Below, one piece after another: positions 1 through 7,631 of a DNA stretch of 64,000 bases (positions are counted from its first letter, which is position 1; each line of letters opens with the position of its first letter). The position numbers and the translations under genes were made by a program. The stretch spans positions 1 through 64,000 of the forward strand of contig JAAVCF010000022.1 of NCBI GenBank assembly GCA_014802445.1. Reading direction: 5' to 3'. The notes beneath the pieces are model-generated. The model had not been told where the DNA came from. It ran no database searches and saw only the letters and a list, made by a program, of their open reading frames with translations. The stretch comes from Bacteroides sp. (GTDB taxonomy: Bacteria > Bacteroidota > Bacteroidia > Bacteroidales > Muribaculaceae).

Positions 1-54
1 GGGCGTCATTTTTTTTGCCCCCTCCGGAAAGTTAGCGCCGGTTGGGGGCTGTTC

Positions 55-190
55 CGACACTCACTACGGTCGTGTCCGGCTTAAACACAACGGCACCACC
101 CCGTCTGTCCACGGGCCGCTAACGTATGTAGGGGCGGCCGTTCGGGCCGCCCGCCCTCCGAGTCAAGTTACCTTCGGAGGGGTGTTTGCG
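55..190. repeat. Segmental repeat, copy 1 (GGGGCGGCC palindrome unit)
   Basis: This non-coding segment runs from a CTACGGTCGTG stretch through TTAAACACAAC to a GC-rich palindrome (GGGGCGGCCGTTCGGGCCGCCC) and a CCTCCGAGTCA ... TTCGGAGGG hairpin. The same order of blocks recurs at about 376-540, so the two are diverged copies of one roughly 140-165 bp unit. No convincing reading frame covers it; the short ORFs in the track are products of the repeats. Function is unknown. Confidence 0.75.
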
Positions 191-260
191 GGTGAGTTTT
201 GTCGCGGAGTGCGGGCGCCCAGAATGGCGCCCCTACATTTTGCGGACGTAGGTTTGCGGT
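186..260. repeat. Isolated copy of the ~70 bp GGGCGCCC palindromic repeat
   Basis: This copy reads TTTTGTCGCGGAGTGCGGGC, then a GGCGCCC-type inverted repeat, CCTACATTTTGCGGACG and TAGGTTTGCGG. It matches the tandem units at 535-880 almost base for base but is separated from them by the second copy of the 140-165 bp segmental repeat. The 1-1049 stretch contains only these two repeat families and the promoter of the next gene. Confidence 0.8.
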
Positions 261-375
261 TGGGTGTCGCCAAGGGGTGCGGAAGCACCAGGGTAAGTAC
301 GTATGGGTCGGCGACTTTTCGTTGGGAGAGGTTTTACGATATCGCCGCGCAGCGGCTCTTGCTTTGGGGATTGCT

Positions 376-540
376 GTCCCGGCACTCCCTACGGTCGTGA
401 CCGGGTTAAACACAACGTCGCCACTCCGTGGCTCAGTAAAGATTGTAATAACATGGTGTCCACGGGCCGCTAATGTATGTAGGGGCGGCCGTTCGGGCCG
501 CCCGCCCTCCGAGTCATATTATCTTCGGAGGGTGTTTTTT
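376..540. repeat. Segmental repeat, copy 2
   Basis: This is the second copy of the unit at 55-190: CTACGGTCGTGACCGGGTT, AAACACAAC, CACGGGCCGCTAATGTATGT, the GGGGCGGCC palindrome, then CCTCCGAGTCA and TTCGGAGGG. It carries about 30 extra bases (around 430-458) absent from copy 1. The arrangement segment-unit-segment-units suggests local duplication. Confidence 0.75.
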
Positions 541-880
541 GTCTCGGAGTGCGGGCGCCCAGAAAGGGGCGCCCCTACAATTTGCGGACGTAGGTTTGCG
601 GTGGGGTGAGTTTTGTCGCGGAGAGCGGGCGCCCAGAACGAGCGCCCCTACATTTTGCGGACGTAGGTTTGCGGTGGGGTGTTTTGTCACGGAGTGCGGG
701 CGCCCCGAAGGGCGCCCCTACATTTAGCGGACGTAGGTTTGCGGGGGGTGAGTTTTGTCGCGGAGTGACCGCGCCCAGAACGAGCGCCCCTACATTTAGC
801 GGACGTAGGTTTGCGGTGTGGTGTGTTTTGTCGCGGAGTGCGGGCGCCCCGAGCGGGCGCCCTACATTCTTTAGCGGGGC
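535..880. repeat. Tandem array of five ~71-75 bp palindromic units
   Basis: Five head-to-tail units begin with TTTTGTCGCGGAGTG-like sequence near 536, 611, 682, 753 and 825. Each holds an inverted repeat of the form GGGCGCCC-(3-6 nt)-GGCGCCC followed by CTACATTTnGCGGACGTAGG. The last unit ends differently (CTACATTCTTTAGCGGGG), exactly like the lone distant copy near 24.3 kb. Differences within the hairpin tend to keep it self-complementary (for example AGAACGAGCGCCC versus CGAAGGGCGCCC). There are no unique spacers, so this is not a CRISPR array. Confidence 0.85.
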
Positions 881-984
881 ATCGGGCTCCCTGCCCGCAA
901 CGTCAACGGTATGTCTTAACAACCACTTTTTTACCTTGACGCAGTTTTTCTTGGGTGAATTGAACTAGTTTGAACCGATTTATT

Positions 985-1016
985 TTTGGCGCGGTATGTG
1001 ATTGTCAGTACATTTG
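985..1016 (+). promoter_or_regulatory. Bacteroidetes promoter (-33 TTTG, -7 TACATTTG)
   Basis: TTTG at 985-988 is followed after exactly 20 bp by TACATTTG at 1009-1016, matching the Bacteroidetes TTTG/TAnnTTTG consensus. It lies 33 bp before the start codon of the YVTN propeller gene. Confidence 0.7.
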
Positions 1017-1049
1017 TGGCGAATTCGTTTTATGTAGTTGTAATTCTGT

Positions 1050-2678
1050 ATGATAAAGTTACGTTCATGCCTTTTCTGTTTTGTGCTGTCGACTGCTTTT
1101 GCATCTGCTGAGTCCGGCTATACTCAGAGGGAAAGCAATGGCAAAGGCGAGGTGTTGTTGAATGTGGCCCAGGCTTCTGCCTCGGAGTCGAATGGAGGAG
1201 CTGAGGTAGAAAAATCTTCCGTAATAACGACTGGAAGTGTCGAGAAAAAAGGAGGTGTCCCGCCGGTGGTACATCCCAAGGAGGGAGAAATGTTGGTCCT
1301 TGCCGATGGTGTTAATATCAAACTTGTCGGCAAGTTGCAGAATTATTATGGCAGCGGGAGCGATGGCGATATCCTTTCGCCCAAAAGCGTTAATATACAT
1401 CCTTCGGGGAAGAAGTTTTATGTGAATTCGTTGGAGGGAGGGAAGACACTGGTCTATTCGCTGCCTGCTCTTAAGAAACTGGGGGTGATTGATCACATAT
1501 TTTCAGCTAAGGACTCGGCGTTGTGGGCTCCTTCATCCGGATTGTTTAAGTTTCGCCACTACACCAAGAATCTGGACACGTTTATGGGCAAACCGGTGGA
1601 GAGCGCATTCAGTCATGGAGGGCGCTATCTTTGGGTGCCTTATTATCGGCGTTCGTTTGATCTGAATGCACAGGATCCATCCGCTATTGCGGTTATTGAT
1701 ACGGAGACTGATACGATTGTGAGAATGATGGAAGCTGGTGTATTGCCTAAAATGGTGGCGGTTTCGCCTGATGGCAAAACGCTTGCAATTGCTCATTGGG
1801 GTGACAACACTGTGGGGCTTATTGATATATCCTCTTCCGAGCCGAAGCAGTGGAAATATAAAGCAAACGTTGTAATCGGCAGACAGTTATTTCATAATTT
1901 CAGTTTGACAGAATCGGTGGATCGAGATAGCAATACTGGAGAAGCGTTGCGCGGAACGGTCTTTTCGCCCGATGGTCGTTTTCTATTTGTTGGCTGCATG
2001 AGTGGCGGGGGAATAGCTGTGATTAATCTGCAGTCACAGAAATATGTCGGCAAGATTTTGGGATTAATGCCTAATGTGCGACATCTGGTCATTCGGGGCA
2101 ATTGGCTATATGCAAGCATTAATAAATCGGGCCTGGTTCAGCGTATACCTGTCGGTCAATTGGTGGAAGTGGTTGAGTCAATGGATGGTAGCAATGTTGT
2201 GGTTTCCGGTTGGGAGTCGGTAAAAGTATCCGGGGACGCGCGAACTCTTGAGCTTTCTCCTAAGGGCGACTATATATTCGTGGCTTGTAATAGTGGGAGT
2301 GCGCTTTGTGTGGTTGATTCTACGATGAAAAGTCGTGGGCAGATACCGGCAGACTCCTATCCTGTCGGCCTGGATATTTCTCCGGATGGCAGATGGTTGA
2401 TTACCACGTCGCAAGGGCGACAAGGTCATGGTGGCAACTGCGTCGATATCTTCCAACTGACCGGACTGGAAACTGATTTTATCTATGCTCCGGAGAACGA
2501 AGTGCCCCAACAACCGACAGATTCCAACGCTGTGCCTGATAAAGTTGCAACGAATGACAGTCTATCCCCTCTTAACGATCCGCAACTGCTATCAAAGATT
2601 GGAGCAGTGGTAGTTGTATTAGCATTGATAGCGGCCATCGGACTCGGTTTTCGTCATCGCAAAAGAAAGAATCATTAG
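1050..2678 (+). CDS. Membrane-tethered YVTN/YncE-type beta-propeller protein
   Basis: The product is 542 aa with an N-terminal signal peptide (about residues 1-20, LRSCLFCFVLSTAFASAES) and a single hydrophobic segment near the C-terminus (about 513-535) followed by a basic tail RHRKRKNH, so the bulk is predicted to be outside the inner membrane and anchored by the tail. Between them are repeated blades with the YVTN-family signature, such as VSPDGKTLAIAHWGDNTVG, FSPDGRFLFVGCMSGGGIAV and LSPKGDYIFVACNSGSALCV. Such propellers act as binding or scaffold domains; no catalytic motif is visible. It stands alone behind its own promoter, and its codon use is noticeably more AT-rich than the neighbouring genes, which may indicate later acquisition. 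The specific ligand is unknown. Confidence 0.75.
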   Translation: MIKLRSCLFCFVLSTAFASAESGYTQRESNGKGEVLLNVAQASASESNGGAEVEKSSVITTGSVEKKGGVPPVVHPKEGEMLVLADGVNIKLVGKLQNYYGSGSDGDILSPKSVNIHPSGKKFYVNSLEGGKTLVYSLPALKKLGVIDHIFSAKDSALWAPSSGLFKFRHYTKNLDTFMGKPVESAFSHGGRYLWVPYYRRSFDLNAQDPSAIAVIDTETDTIVRMMEAGVLPKMVAVSPDGKTLAIAHWGDNTVGLIDISSSEPKQWKYKANVVIGRQLFHNFSLTESVDRDSNTGEALRGTVFSPDGRFLFVGCMSGGGIAVINLQSQKYVGKILGLMPNVRHLVIRGNWLYASINKSGLVQRIPVGQLVEVVESMDGSNVVVSGWESVKVSGDARTLELSPKGDYIFVACNSGSALCVVDSTMKSRGQIPADSYPVGLDISPDGRWLITTSQGRQGHGGNCVDIFQLTGLETDFIYAPENEVPQQPTDSNAVPDKVATNDSLSPLNDPQLLSKIGAVVVVLALIAAIGLGFRHRKRKNH

Positions 2679-2799
2679 GCGCAGTCTCCTTACGGATGTC
2701 AAGAGAGGTTTTCGTGGTAGGAGTGTCCCGGGATGCGGGGGGCGTTTTGGGGGCTGGAGTGTGCTTTTGATGGCAAAAACGTTAAAAATCGATTAGTTG

Positions 2800-2831
2800 T
2801 TTGTTAGTTTGCGTCAATCGGCTTATCTTTG
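2800..2831 (+). promoter_or_regulatory. Bacteroidetes promoter (TTTG-N20-TATCTTTG)
   Basis: TTTG at 2800-2803 and TATCTTTG at 2824-2831 are separated by 20 bp. The start codon of the PNGase F-like gene follows 36 bp downstream. Confidence 0.75.
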
Positions 2832-2867
2832 CTAAAATTATATGAATAAACCAGTTGTTTTGTTACA

Positions 2868-4268
2868 ATGATAAAGAAACTAATGCTTTCGGCTCTCGCC
2901 GTGACTTCGCTTGCTCCTGCGGCTATTGCGGCGGACTGGCTGGGCGATGACCACACGGTGACACTCAATGTGTTTAACGGAGCTATCTTTTATGACGGGT
3001 ATGCAGGCCTTGACCGTAACCTTGAGGCTGATGCTGATGACGGAATTCTTCGCCATCGCAACTCTCTCTATGCAGTGCCCCTGACTGACGAATTCCTCTC
3101 TCAGATTGGCGAGAAGCTCGACGTGAGCGTTGTGGTGGAAGCGTGCTGTGACAACTACGACCGCATTGGCAACGTCAACCTGGCTCTCGTGCCTAAAGGC
3201 GCCGAGACCTACAACACTGCCGATGTGCAGCGTCTGGAGCTGGGCCGCTTCATTACCCCCTTCATGGACATGAACCGTCAGCCCAACCAGGTGCCTTACA
3301 GCTACTGGATGGACTATCTGAGCCCTATTCTGCGCGATGCCAACCTGCGCGCCGAGTATGACCTCTGGCTTGAGCTCGAGATTTTCGGTGTGCCCTACGC
3401 CGCTAACCAGCAGATTTCAGGCTGCGCCGGCCGCAACGACGTGTTTAAGGGCTACCTTGACTTCATTACCTCCGACGAGCCTGCTCCGCTGACCGAGAAC
3501 AATGTGCTTGTGCCCATGGTGATGAAGAATCCCGAGTATATCCGCAACAACCTCAACAACTACCAGGAAGCTGCCACTGACGAGATTGGCAAGACCCGCA
3601 AGACCTACACCTTCACCGTGCCCCGCGACGTTGAGGATGCACAGATTGTGCTCATCACCTCCAATCACGGCGCCGACGTGAACGGCGAGGAGTATAACCG
3701 CCGCGACCACTTCGTGTATTACGACGGCGAGCTCATTCTCGAATACAAGCCCGGCCGCACCAGCTGCGAGCCCTTCCGCAAGTACAACACCCAGCGCAAC
3801 GGCATCTACGGCGACTATAAGCGCACCGACCGTGGCTGGCAGAGCTTCAGCAACTGGTGTCCCGGCGACGTGATTGACAACCGCATCCTCCATCTGGGTC
3901 CGGTCACCGCCGGTGAGCACTCGGTGGTTATCGATGTGCCCGATGCAGTGTTCTACAACAACGACGGTGACTTCCCCGTGTCAATGTTCTTCCAGGGCTC
4001 CATCGCCGGCATGCTCCCCTCGAGCATCGACAGTGTGGAGTTTGATCCCACCGCTGTGTTCACCGTGAGCACCGATGGCCGCGTGATCAGTGTCAACACT
4101 GACCGCAGCGTGCTGTGGCTTGAGGTTCACGACATGGCCGGCCGCTGTCTCCGCCGTCAGGCCGGACTCGGCGACGTTGACGCCACCCGCTGGGCTGCAG
4201 GCACCTATCTTGTGACCATTGACGATGCCGACGGCTATCGCACCACCCAGAAAGTGGTTCTCAAGTAA
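2868..4268 (+). CDS. Secreted PNGase F-like peptide-N-glycosidase with C-terminal sorting domain
   Basis: The 466-aa product has a signal peptide (about 1-21, ending IAADW), a two-part body resembling the N- and C-terminal N-glycanase domains of Flavobacterium PNGase F, and a type 9-like C-terminal sorting domain. Family-like blocks are CCDNYDRIGNVNLALV (93-108; PNGase F has a CDEWDRYANVYV block containing its catalytic aspartate), LELGRFITPF (123-132) and GWQSFSNWCPGDVI (323-336). The last about 70 residues (VFTVSTDGRVISV ... MAGRCLRR ... AAGTYLVTI ... KVVLK) look like a T9SS type A sorting domain. The enzyme family removes intact N-glycans from asparagine, so a role in foraging on host or dietary glycoproteins is inferred. 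The catalytic glutamates were not assigned with certainty, so activity is unproven. The gene is monocistronic, between a strong promoter and a terminator. Confidence 0.75.
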   Translation: MIKKLMLSALAVTSLAPAAIAADWLGDDHTVTLNVFNGAIFYDGYAGLDRNLEADADDGILRHRNSLYAVPLTDEFLSQIGEKLDVSVVVEACCDNYDRIGNVNLALVPKGAETYNTADVQRLELGRFITPFMDMNRQPNQVPYSYWMDYLSPILRDANLRAEYDLWLELEIFGVPYAANQQISGCAGRNDVFKGYLDFITSDEPAPLTENNVLVPMVMKNPEYIRNNLNNYQEAATDEIGKTRKTYTFTVPRDVEDAQIVLITSNHGADVNGEEYNRRDHFVYYDGELILEYKPGRTSCEPFRKYNTQRNGIYGDYKRTDRGWQSFSNWCPGDVIDNRILHLGPVTAGEHSVVIDVPDAVFYNNDGDFPVSMFFQGSIAGMLPSSIDSVEFDPTAVFTVSTDGRVISVNTDRSVLWLEVHDMAGRCLRRQAGLGDVDATRWAAGTYLVTIDDADGYRTTQKVVLK

Positions 4269-4296
4269 GCACCATCACACGAAACCGAACAAACTG

Positions 4297-4330
4297 ACAG
4301 GGGGCGCCGCTATGGTGCCCCCTGTTTTAT
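4297..4330 (+). terminator. Rho-independent terminator after the PNGase-like gene
   Basis: ACAGGGGGCGCC and GGTGCCCCCTGT form a 12-bp stem with one G-T pair around a 5-nt loop, followed by TTTTAT. It lies between the convergent PNGase-like and sirtuin genes. Confidence 0.85.
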
Positions 4331-4352
4331 GTGAGAGAAGTCAGAGAGAGAA

Positions 4353-5042
4353 TCAGGGGTGCAGCAGCTCCACGAGCTTGCGCACTCCCTCCGTGGCCCG
4401 CATCTTGAGCACCGTCACTCCCGGAGGCACCGGCGCAGGATTGGGGTCGATATAGTAAACAGGTATCCCCTTGCGCACATAGTTGAGCAGCGCCGCGGCA
4501 GGGTAGACCACCAGCGACGTGCCAATCACCACAAAGATGTCGGCCTGCTCAGCCAGCTCCACAGCCATCTCGAAATTGGGCACCGACTCCTGAAAGAACA
4601 CAATGTGGGGGCGCACCGGGTCGCCATGCTCATCACGAGTGTCAACCGACGTTTCCAGCGCATCCTTGTCGAGCTGATACACGCGGCTCTCATCCCTCAT
4701 CGAGCGAATCTTCATCAGCTCACCGTGGAGATGGAGCACATAATTGCTGCCCGCACGCTCATGCAGGTCATCGACATTCTGGGTTATGACAAACGTGTCA
4801 TACCACTTTTCGAGTTCCACGAGCGCCTTGTGGCCCTCATTGGGCGAAGCCTTCACCAGCTCCTTGCGGCGCTTGTTGTAAAACTCATGGACAAGCTCGG
4901 GATTGCGCGCAAAGCCATCAGCGCTCGCCACGTCCATCACCGGATAATTGTCCCACAGTCCGCCACTGTCGCGAAATGTGCTGAGACCGCTCTCGGCGCT
5001 CATGCCTGCGCCGGTTGATATGACCAATTTCTTCTTCATCAT
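4353..5042 (-). CDS. cobB: Sir2-family NAD-dependent protein deacylase, cysteine-free
   Basis: The 229-aa protein has the sirtuin NAD-binding and catalytic blocks: STGAGMSAESGLSTFRDSGG near the N-terminus, TQNVDDLHERAG and the catalytic histidine in LHLHGEL, RPHIVFFQE, and VVIGTSLVVYPAAA. FYNKRR after the cofactor loop supplies the Tyr-x-x-Arg pair that in class III sirtuins (CobB, SIRT5) binds acidic acyl groups such as succinyl-lysine. It lacks the four zinc cysteines usual in sirtuins; the whole protein contains no cysteine. The small zinc module is replaced by a short charged insert (RSMRDESRVYQLDKDALE). It is predicted to be cytoplasmic. The start is an ATG-ATG pair at 5042. Symbol by similarity only. 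Confidence 0.88.
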   Translation of the reverse strand: MMKKKLVISTGAGMSAESGLSTFRDSGGLWDNYPVMDVASADGFARNPELVHEFYNKRRKELVKASPNEGHKALVELEKWYDTFVITQNVDDLHERAGSNYVLHLHGELMKIRSMRDESRVYQLDKDALETSVDTRDEHGDPVRPHIVFFQESVPNFEMAVELAEQADIFVVIGTSLVVYPAAALLNYVRKGIPVYYIDPNPAPVPPGVTVLKMRATEGVRKLVELLHP

Positions 5043-5139
5043 AGATTATATAGATTGAGGTAGAGGAGAGGGGGGAAAGCCCCCCTACGTAAGAATACAA
5101 CAATGCCAACGATGCAAAGTTGGCTCCCGGCAGAGGGGA

Positions 5140-5964
5140 TTACTGCTCGTTGACGGCGTCATACTCACGGTCCGACACCGGCTCCAGCCACACATTGTCA
5201 GTGGCCTCGCCCGGCACCGCAAAAGCCAGATGGGCAAACCATGAATCCTTTGCTGCGCCGTGCCAGTGCTTCACATTGGGCGGGATATTGATTACCGTGC
5301 CCGGCAGAATCTCCACCGCCGGCTTGCCCTCCTCCTGATACCATCCGCGACCGGCCACGCCCACGAGCATCTGGCCTCCGCCTTTCTCCGCCTTGTGGAT
5401 GTGCCAGTTATTGCGGCAACCCGGCTCGAACGTGACATTGGCAAACGGAATCTGAGCCGAGGCCACCTGAGCCAGATAGCTATTGCCCGTGAAATAAGCC
5501 GCATAAGCCGTGTTAGGCTCGCCGATGGGGAAAATCATGGAGCGAGCAAACTCCGCCTTGGCATCATCGCCATGAATATCGTCGGCCCACACCTCCTTGG
5601 CCAGATTGAACGCCGCCCAAGCCTTGGGCCATCCGGCATAGAAAGCTATGTGAGTGATGATTTCGGCAATCTCCGTGCGGGTGATGCCATTGGTGCGCGC
5701 CGTCTGCAGGTGGTAACGCAGCGAGCTGTCAGTGATGCCCTGCGATATGAGTGAAGTGATGGTCACGAGGCTGCGGTCACGCAGCGACAGGAGGTCATTT
5801 CTGCTCCACACCTCGCCGAAAAGAATGTCGTCATTAAGCCGGGCAAACTCCGGTGCGAACTCGCCAAGCTGTTGGCGGCCCGCTGTCTGAACTATTTTAT
5901 GCTGTGCCATAACTGGAGATAAAGATGATAAACTCAAAACAACTGATATAACAAAACGATTCAT
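5140..5964 (-). CDS. Exported carboxymuconolactone decarboxylase-cupin fusion protein
   Basis: The 274-aa product starts with a signal peptide (about 1-20, VVLSLSSLSPVMAQ). Residues about 35-125 match the carboxymuconolactone decarboxylase/AhpD-like helical fold (LLSLRDRSLVTITSLIS, RTEIAEIITHIAFYAGWPKA), but no AhpD-type CxxC pair is present. Residues about 170-265 are a cupin with metal-ligand-like residues (NNWHIHKAEKGGGQ, PNVKHWHGA). Fusions of this type are common in Bacteroidetes and Proteobacteria and are usually annotated as quinol or peroxide detoxification proteins without direct evidence. The gene is monocistronic and divergent from the ferredoxin operon, with a TATTTTTG box at 6023-6030 on its strand. 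Substrate unknown. Confidence 0.8.
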   Translation of the reverse strand: MNRFVISVVLSLSSLSPVMAQHKIVQTAGRQQLGEFAPEFARLNDDILFGEVWSRNDLLSLRDRSLVTITSLISQGITDSSLRYHLQTARTNGITRTEIAEIITHIAFYAGWPKAWAAFNLAKEVWADDIHGDDAKAEFARSMIFPIGEPNTAYAAYFTGNSYLAQVASAQIPFANVTFEPGCRNNWHIHKAEKGGGQMLVGVAGRGWYQEEGKPAVEILPGTVINIPPNVKHWHGAAKDSWFAHLAFAVPGEATDNVWLEPVSDREYDAVNEQ

Positions 5965-6086
5965 TGCTGTAAGATAAATAACCTTAATTGCGCGCTACGG
6001 CCGATGCCAAACCGCGTAGATGCAAAAATACGGAAAATTAATCACACATCCATGACATAATGCGTCTTTGAAAATCAAAAAGTTAT

Positions 6087-6094
6087 TATCTTTG
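6087..6094 (+). promoter_or_regulatory. -7 box TATCTTTG of the ferredoxin/AKR operon
   Basis: TATCTTTG lies 47 bp before the first gene of the redox operon. A TTTG upstream is only 16 bp away rather than the usual 20, so the -33 element is uncertain. Confidence 0.5.
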
Positions 6095-6141
6095 CATCAG
6101 CATAAACCATTTATTATCCATCCTTAACTCATAGAATCCTG

Positions 6142-7617
6142 ATGCTAAAAAAGATTAGACAGGCAGTGGCGGTGATAAGCATCGTCATGGTCACACTGCT
6201 GTTTGTTGACTTTACCGGCACTGCTGCGCGATGGTTTGGCTGGATGGCAAAAATCCAGTTTCTGCCCGCCCTGCTGTCGGCCAATCTCGTCATTGTGGCA
6301 GTGTTGATTCTGCTCACCCTCCTCTTGGGGCGCCTCTATTGCTCCGTCATCTGCCCCCTCGGCATCATGCAGGACATTTTCGGCGCCGCCGGCAAGAAAG
6401 CCCGCAAAAACCGTTACAGCTACTCCAGGCCCAAGAGCATCCTGCGCTACACCATGCTGACCCTGATGGTGATAGCCATTGTGTTCGGCATCGGTGCCTT
6501 TGTGGCTCTCCTTGCCCCTTACAGCGCCTACGGCCGCATAGCCCAGACGATGTTAGCCCCCGTGTGGGCCTACGGCAACAACCTCCTTGCCTCATGGGCC
6601 GAAGCGCGTGACAGCTACGCCTTCTACACTGTTGACATCCTGCCCCGCGCCGCCCTCACCCTCACCGTGGCCGCCATGACGCTCATTGTCCTCGGCTACC
6701 TTGCCTGGCGCAACGGCCGAACCTATTGCAACACCATCTGCCCCGTGGGCACACTGCTCGGCTTCTTCTCGCGCTACTCATGGCTGCGCCCCGTCATTGA
6801 CACCTCCAAGTGTAATGGCTGCGGACTCTGCGCGCGCAACTGTAAAGCCGCCTGCATCAACAGCAAAGAGCACACCATTGACCTGTCGCGCTGCGTCACC
6901 TGCTTTGACTGCATCAACAAATGCCACAAAGGCGCCATCTCCTACACCACACGCCGCGCCGCCGCGCCCGTGACAGCAGCCACCACTGACAGCTCACGCC
7001 GCCAGTTCATGGCCGTCACCGCCACCATGGCCACCGCCGCCGCCCTGAAAGCCCAGGAGAAAACCGTGGACGGCGGCCTCGCCACCATCGTTGACAAAAA
7101 GATTCCCGCCCGCAAAACCCGGATTGTGCCCCCGGGTGCCGTGAGCCTGCGCAATCTCACCTCCCACTGCACCGCCTGCCAGCTCTGTGTGTCGGCCTGC
7201 CCCAACGGAGTGCTCCGCCCCTCCACCGAGCTTGACACCCTCATGCAGCCCGAATCGTCCTATGAACGAGGCTATTGCCGCCCCGAGTGCAATCTCTGTT
7301 CTCAGGTGTGTCCCACGGGCGCCATCATCCCCGTGAGCCGTGAGGACAAATCCTCCATCCAGATAGGCCACGCCGTGTGGGTGAAAGCCAACTGTGTGCC
7401 CCTCACTGACGGAGTGGAGTGTGGCAACTGTGCGCGCCACTGTCCCGCCGGCGCCATCACAATGGTGCTCTCCAATCCCGCCGACGAGGAGTCGCCCAAG
7501 ATTCCCGTGGTCAACACCGAGCGCTGCATAGGCTGCGGAGCCTGTGAAAACCTCTGCCCGGCGCGCCCCTTCAGCGCCATCTATGTGGAAGGACACGAAA
7601 GTCACCGAACAATATAA
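6142..7617 (+). CDS. NapH-like membrane polyferredoxin fused to a NapG-like Tat-type ferredoxin
   Basis: The 491-aa protein has about five membrane segments in the first 215 residues, with the two CxxxCP motifs of NapH/RdxA-type proteins (YCSVICPLG, YCNTICPVG). A first pair of 4Fe-4S motifs follows (CNGCGLCARNC, CVTCFDCINKC). At residues 284-290 is SSRRQFM followed by a hydrophobic alanine-rich stretch, which looks like an internal twin-arginine signal. After it come further clusters (CTACQLCVSAC, CNLCSQVC, CGNCARHC, CIGCGACENLC) arranged as in NapG. The layout suggests membrane NapH and Tat-exported NapG joined in one chain, passing electrons from quinol to a periplasmic partner. The next gene, a Tat-type Fe-S aldo/keto reductase starting 14 bp downstream, is the obvious partner candidate. 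Confidence 0.8.
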   Translation: MLKKIRQAVAVISIVMVTLLFVDFTGTAARWFGWMAKIQFLPALLSANLVIVAVLILLTLLLGRLYCSVICPLGIMQDIFGAAGKKARKNRYSYSRPKSILRYTMLTLMVIAIVFGIGAFVALLAPYSAYGRIAQTMLAPVWAYGNNLLASWAEARDSYAFYTVDILPRAALTLTVAAMTLIVLGYLAWRNGRTYCNTICPVGTLLGFFSRYSWLRPVIDTSKCNGCGLCARNCKAACINSKEHTIDLSRCVTCFDCINKCHKGAISYTTRRAAAPVTAATTDSSRRQFMAVTATMATAAALKAQEKTVDGGLATIVDKKIPARKTRIVPPGAVSLRNLTSHCTACQLCVSACPNGVLRPSTELDTLMQPESSYERGYCRPECNLCSQVCPTGAIIPVSREDKSSIQIGHAVWVKANCVPLTDGVECGNCARHCPAGAITMVLSNPADEESPKIPVVNTERCIGCGACENLCPARPFSAIYVEGHESHRTI

Positions 7618-7631
7618 TCCCCCAAGACCCT

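Noticed and set aside
186-880. Regularly spaced repeats considered as a CRISPR array
   Set aside because: The units are about 70 bp and contiguous, there are no unique spacers and no cas genes nearby.
199-968. Overlapping short ORFs in the repeat field (136, 84, 115 and 120 aa)
   Set aside because: They arise from translating the repeats in several frames on both strands; none has a start signal or domain.
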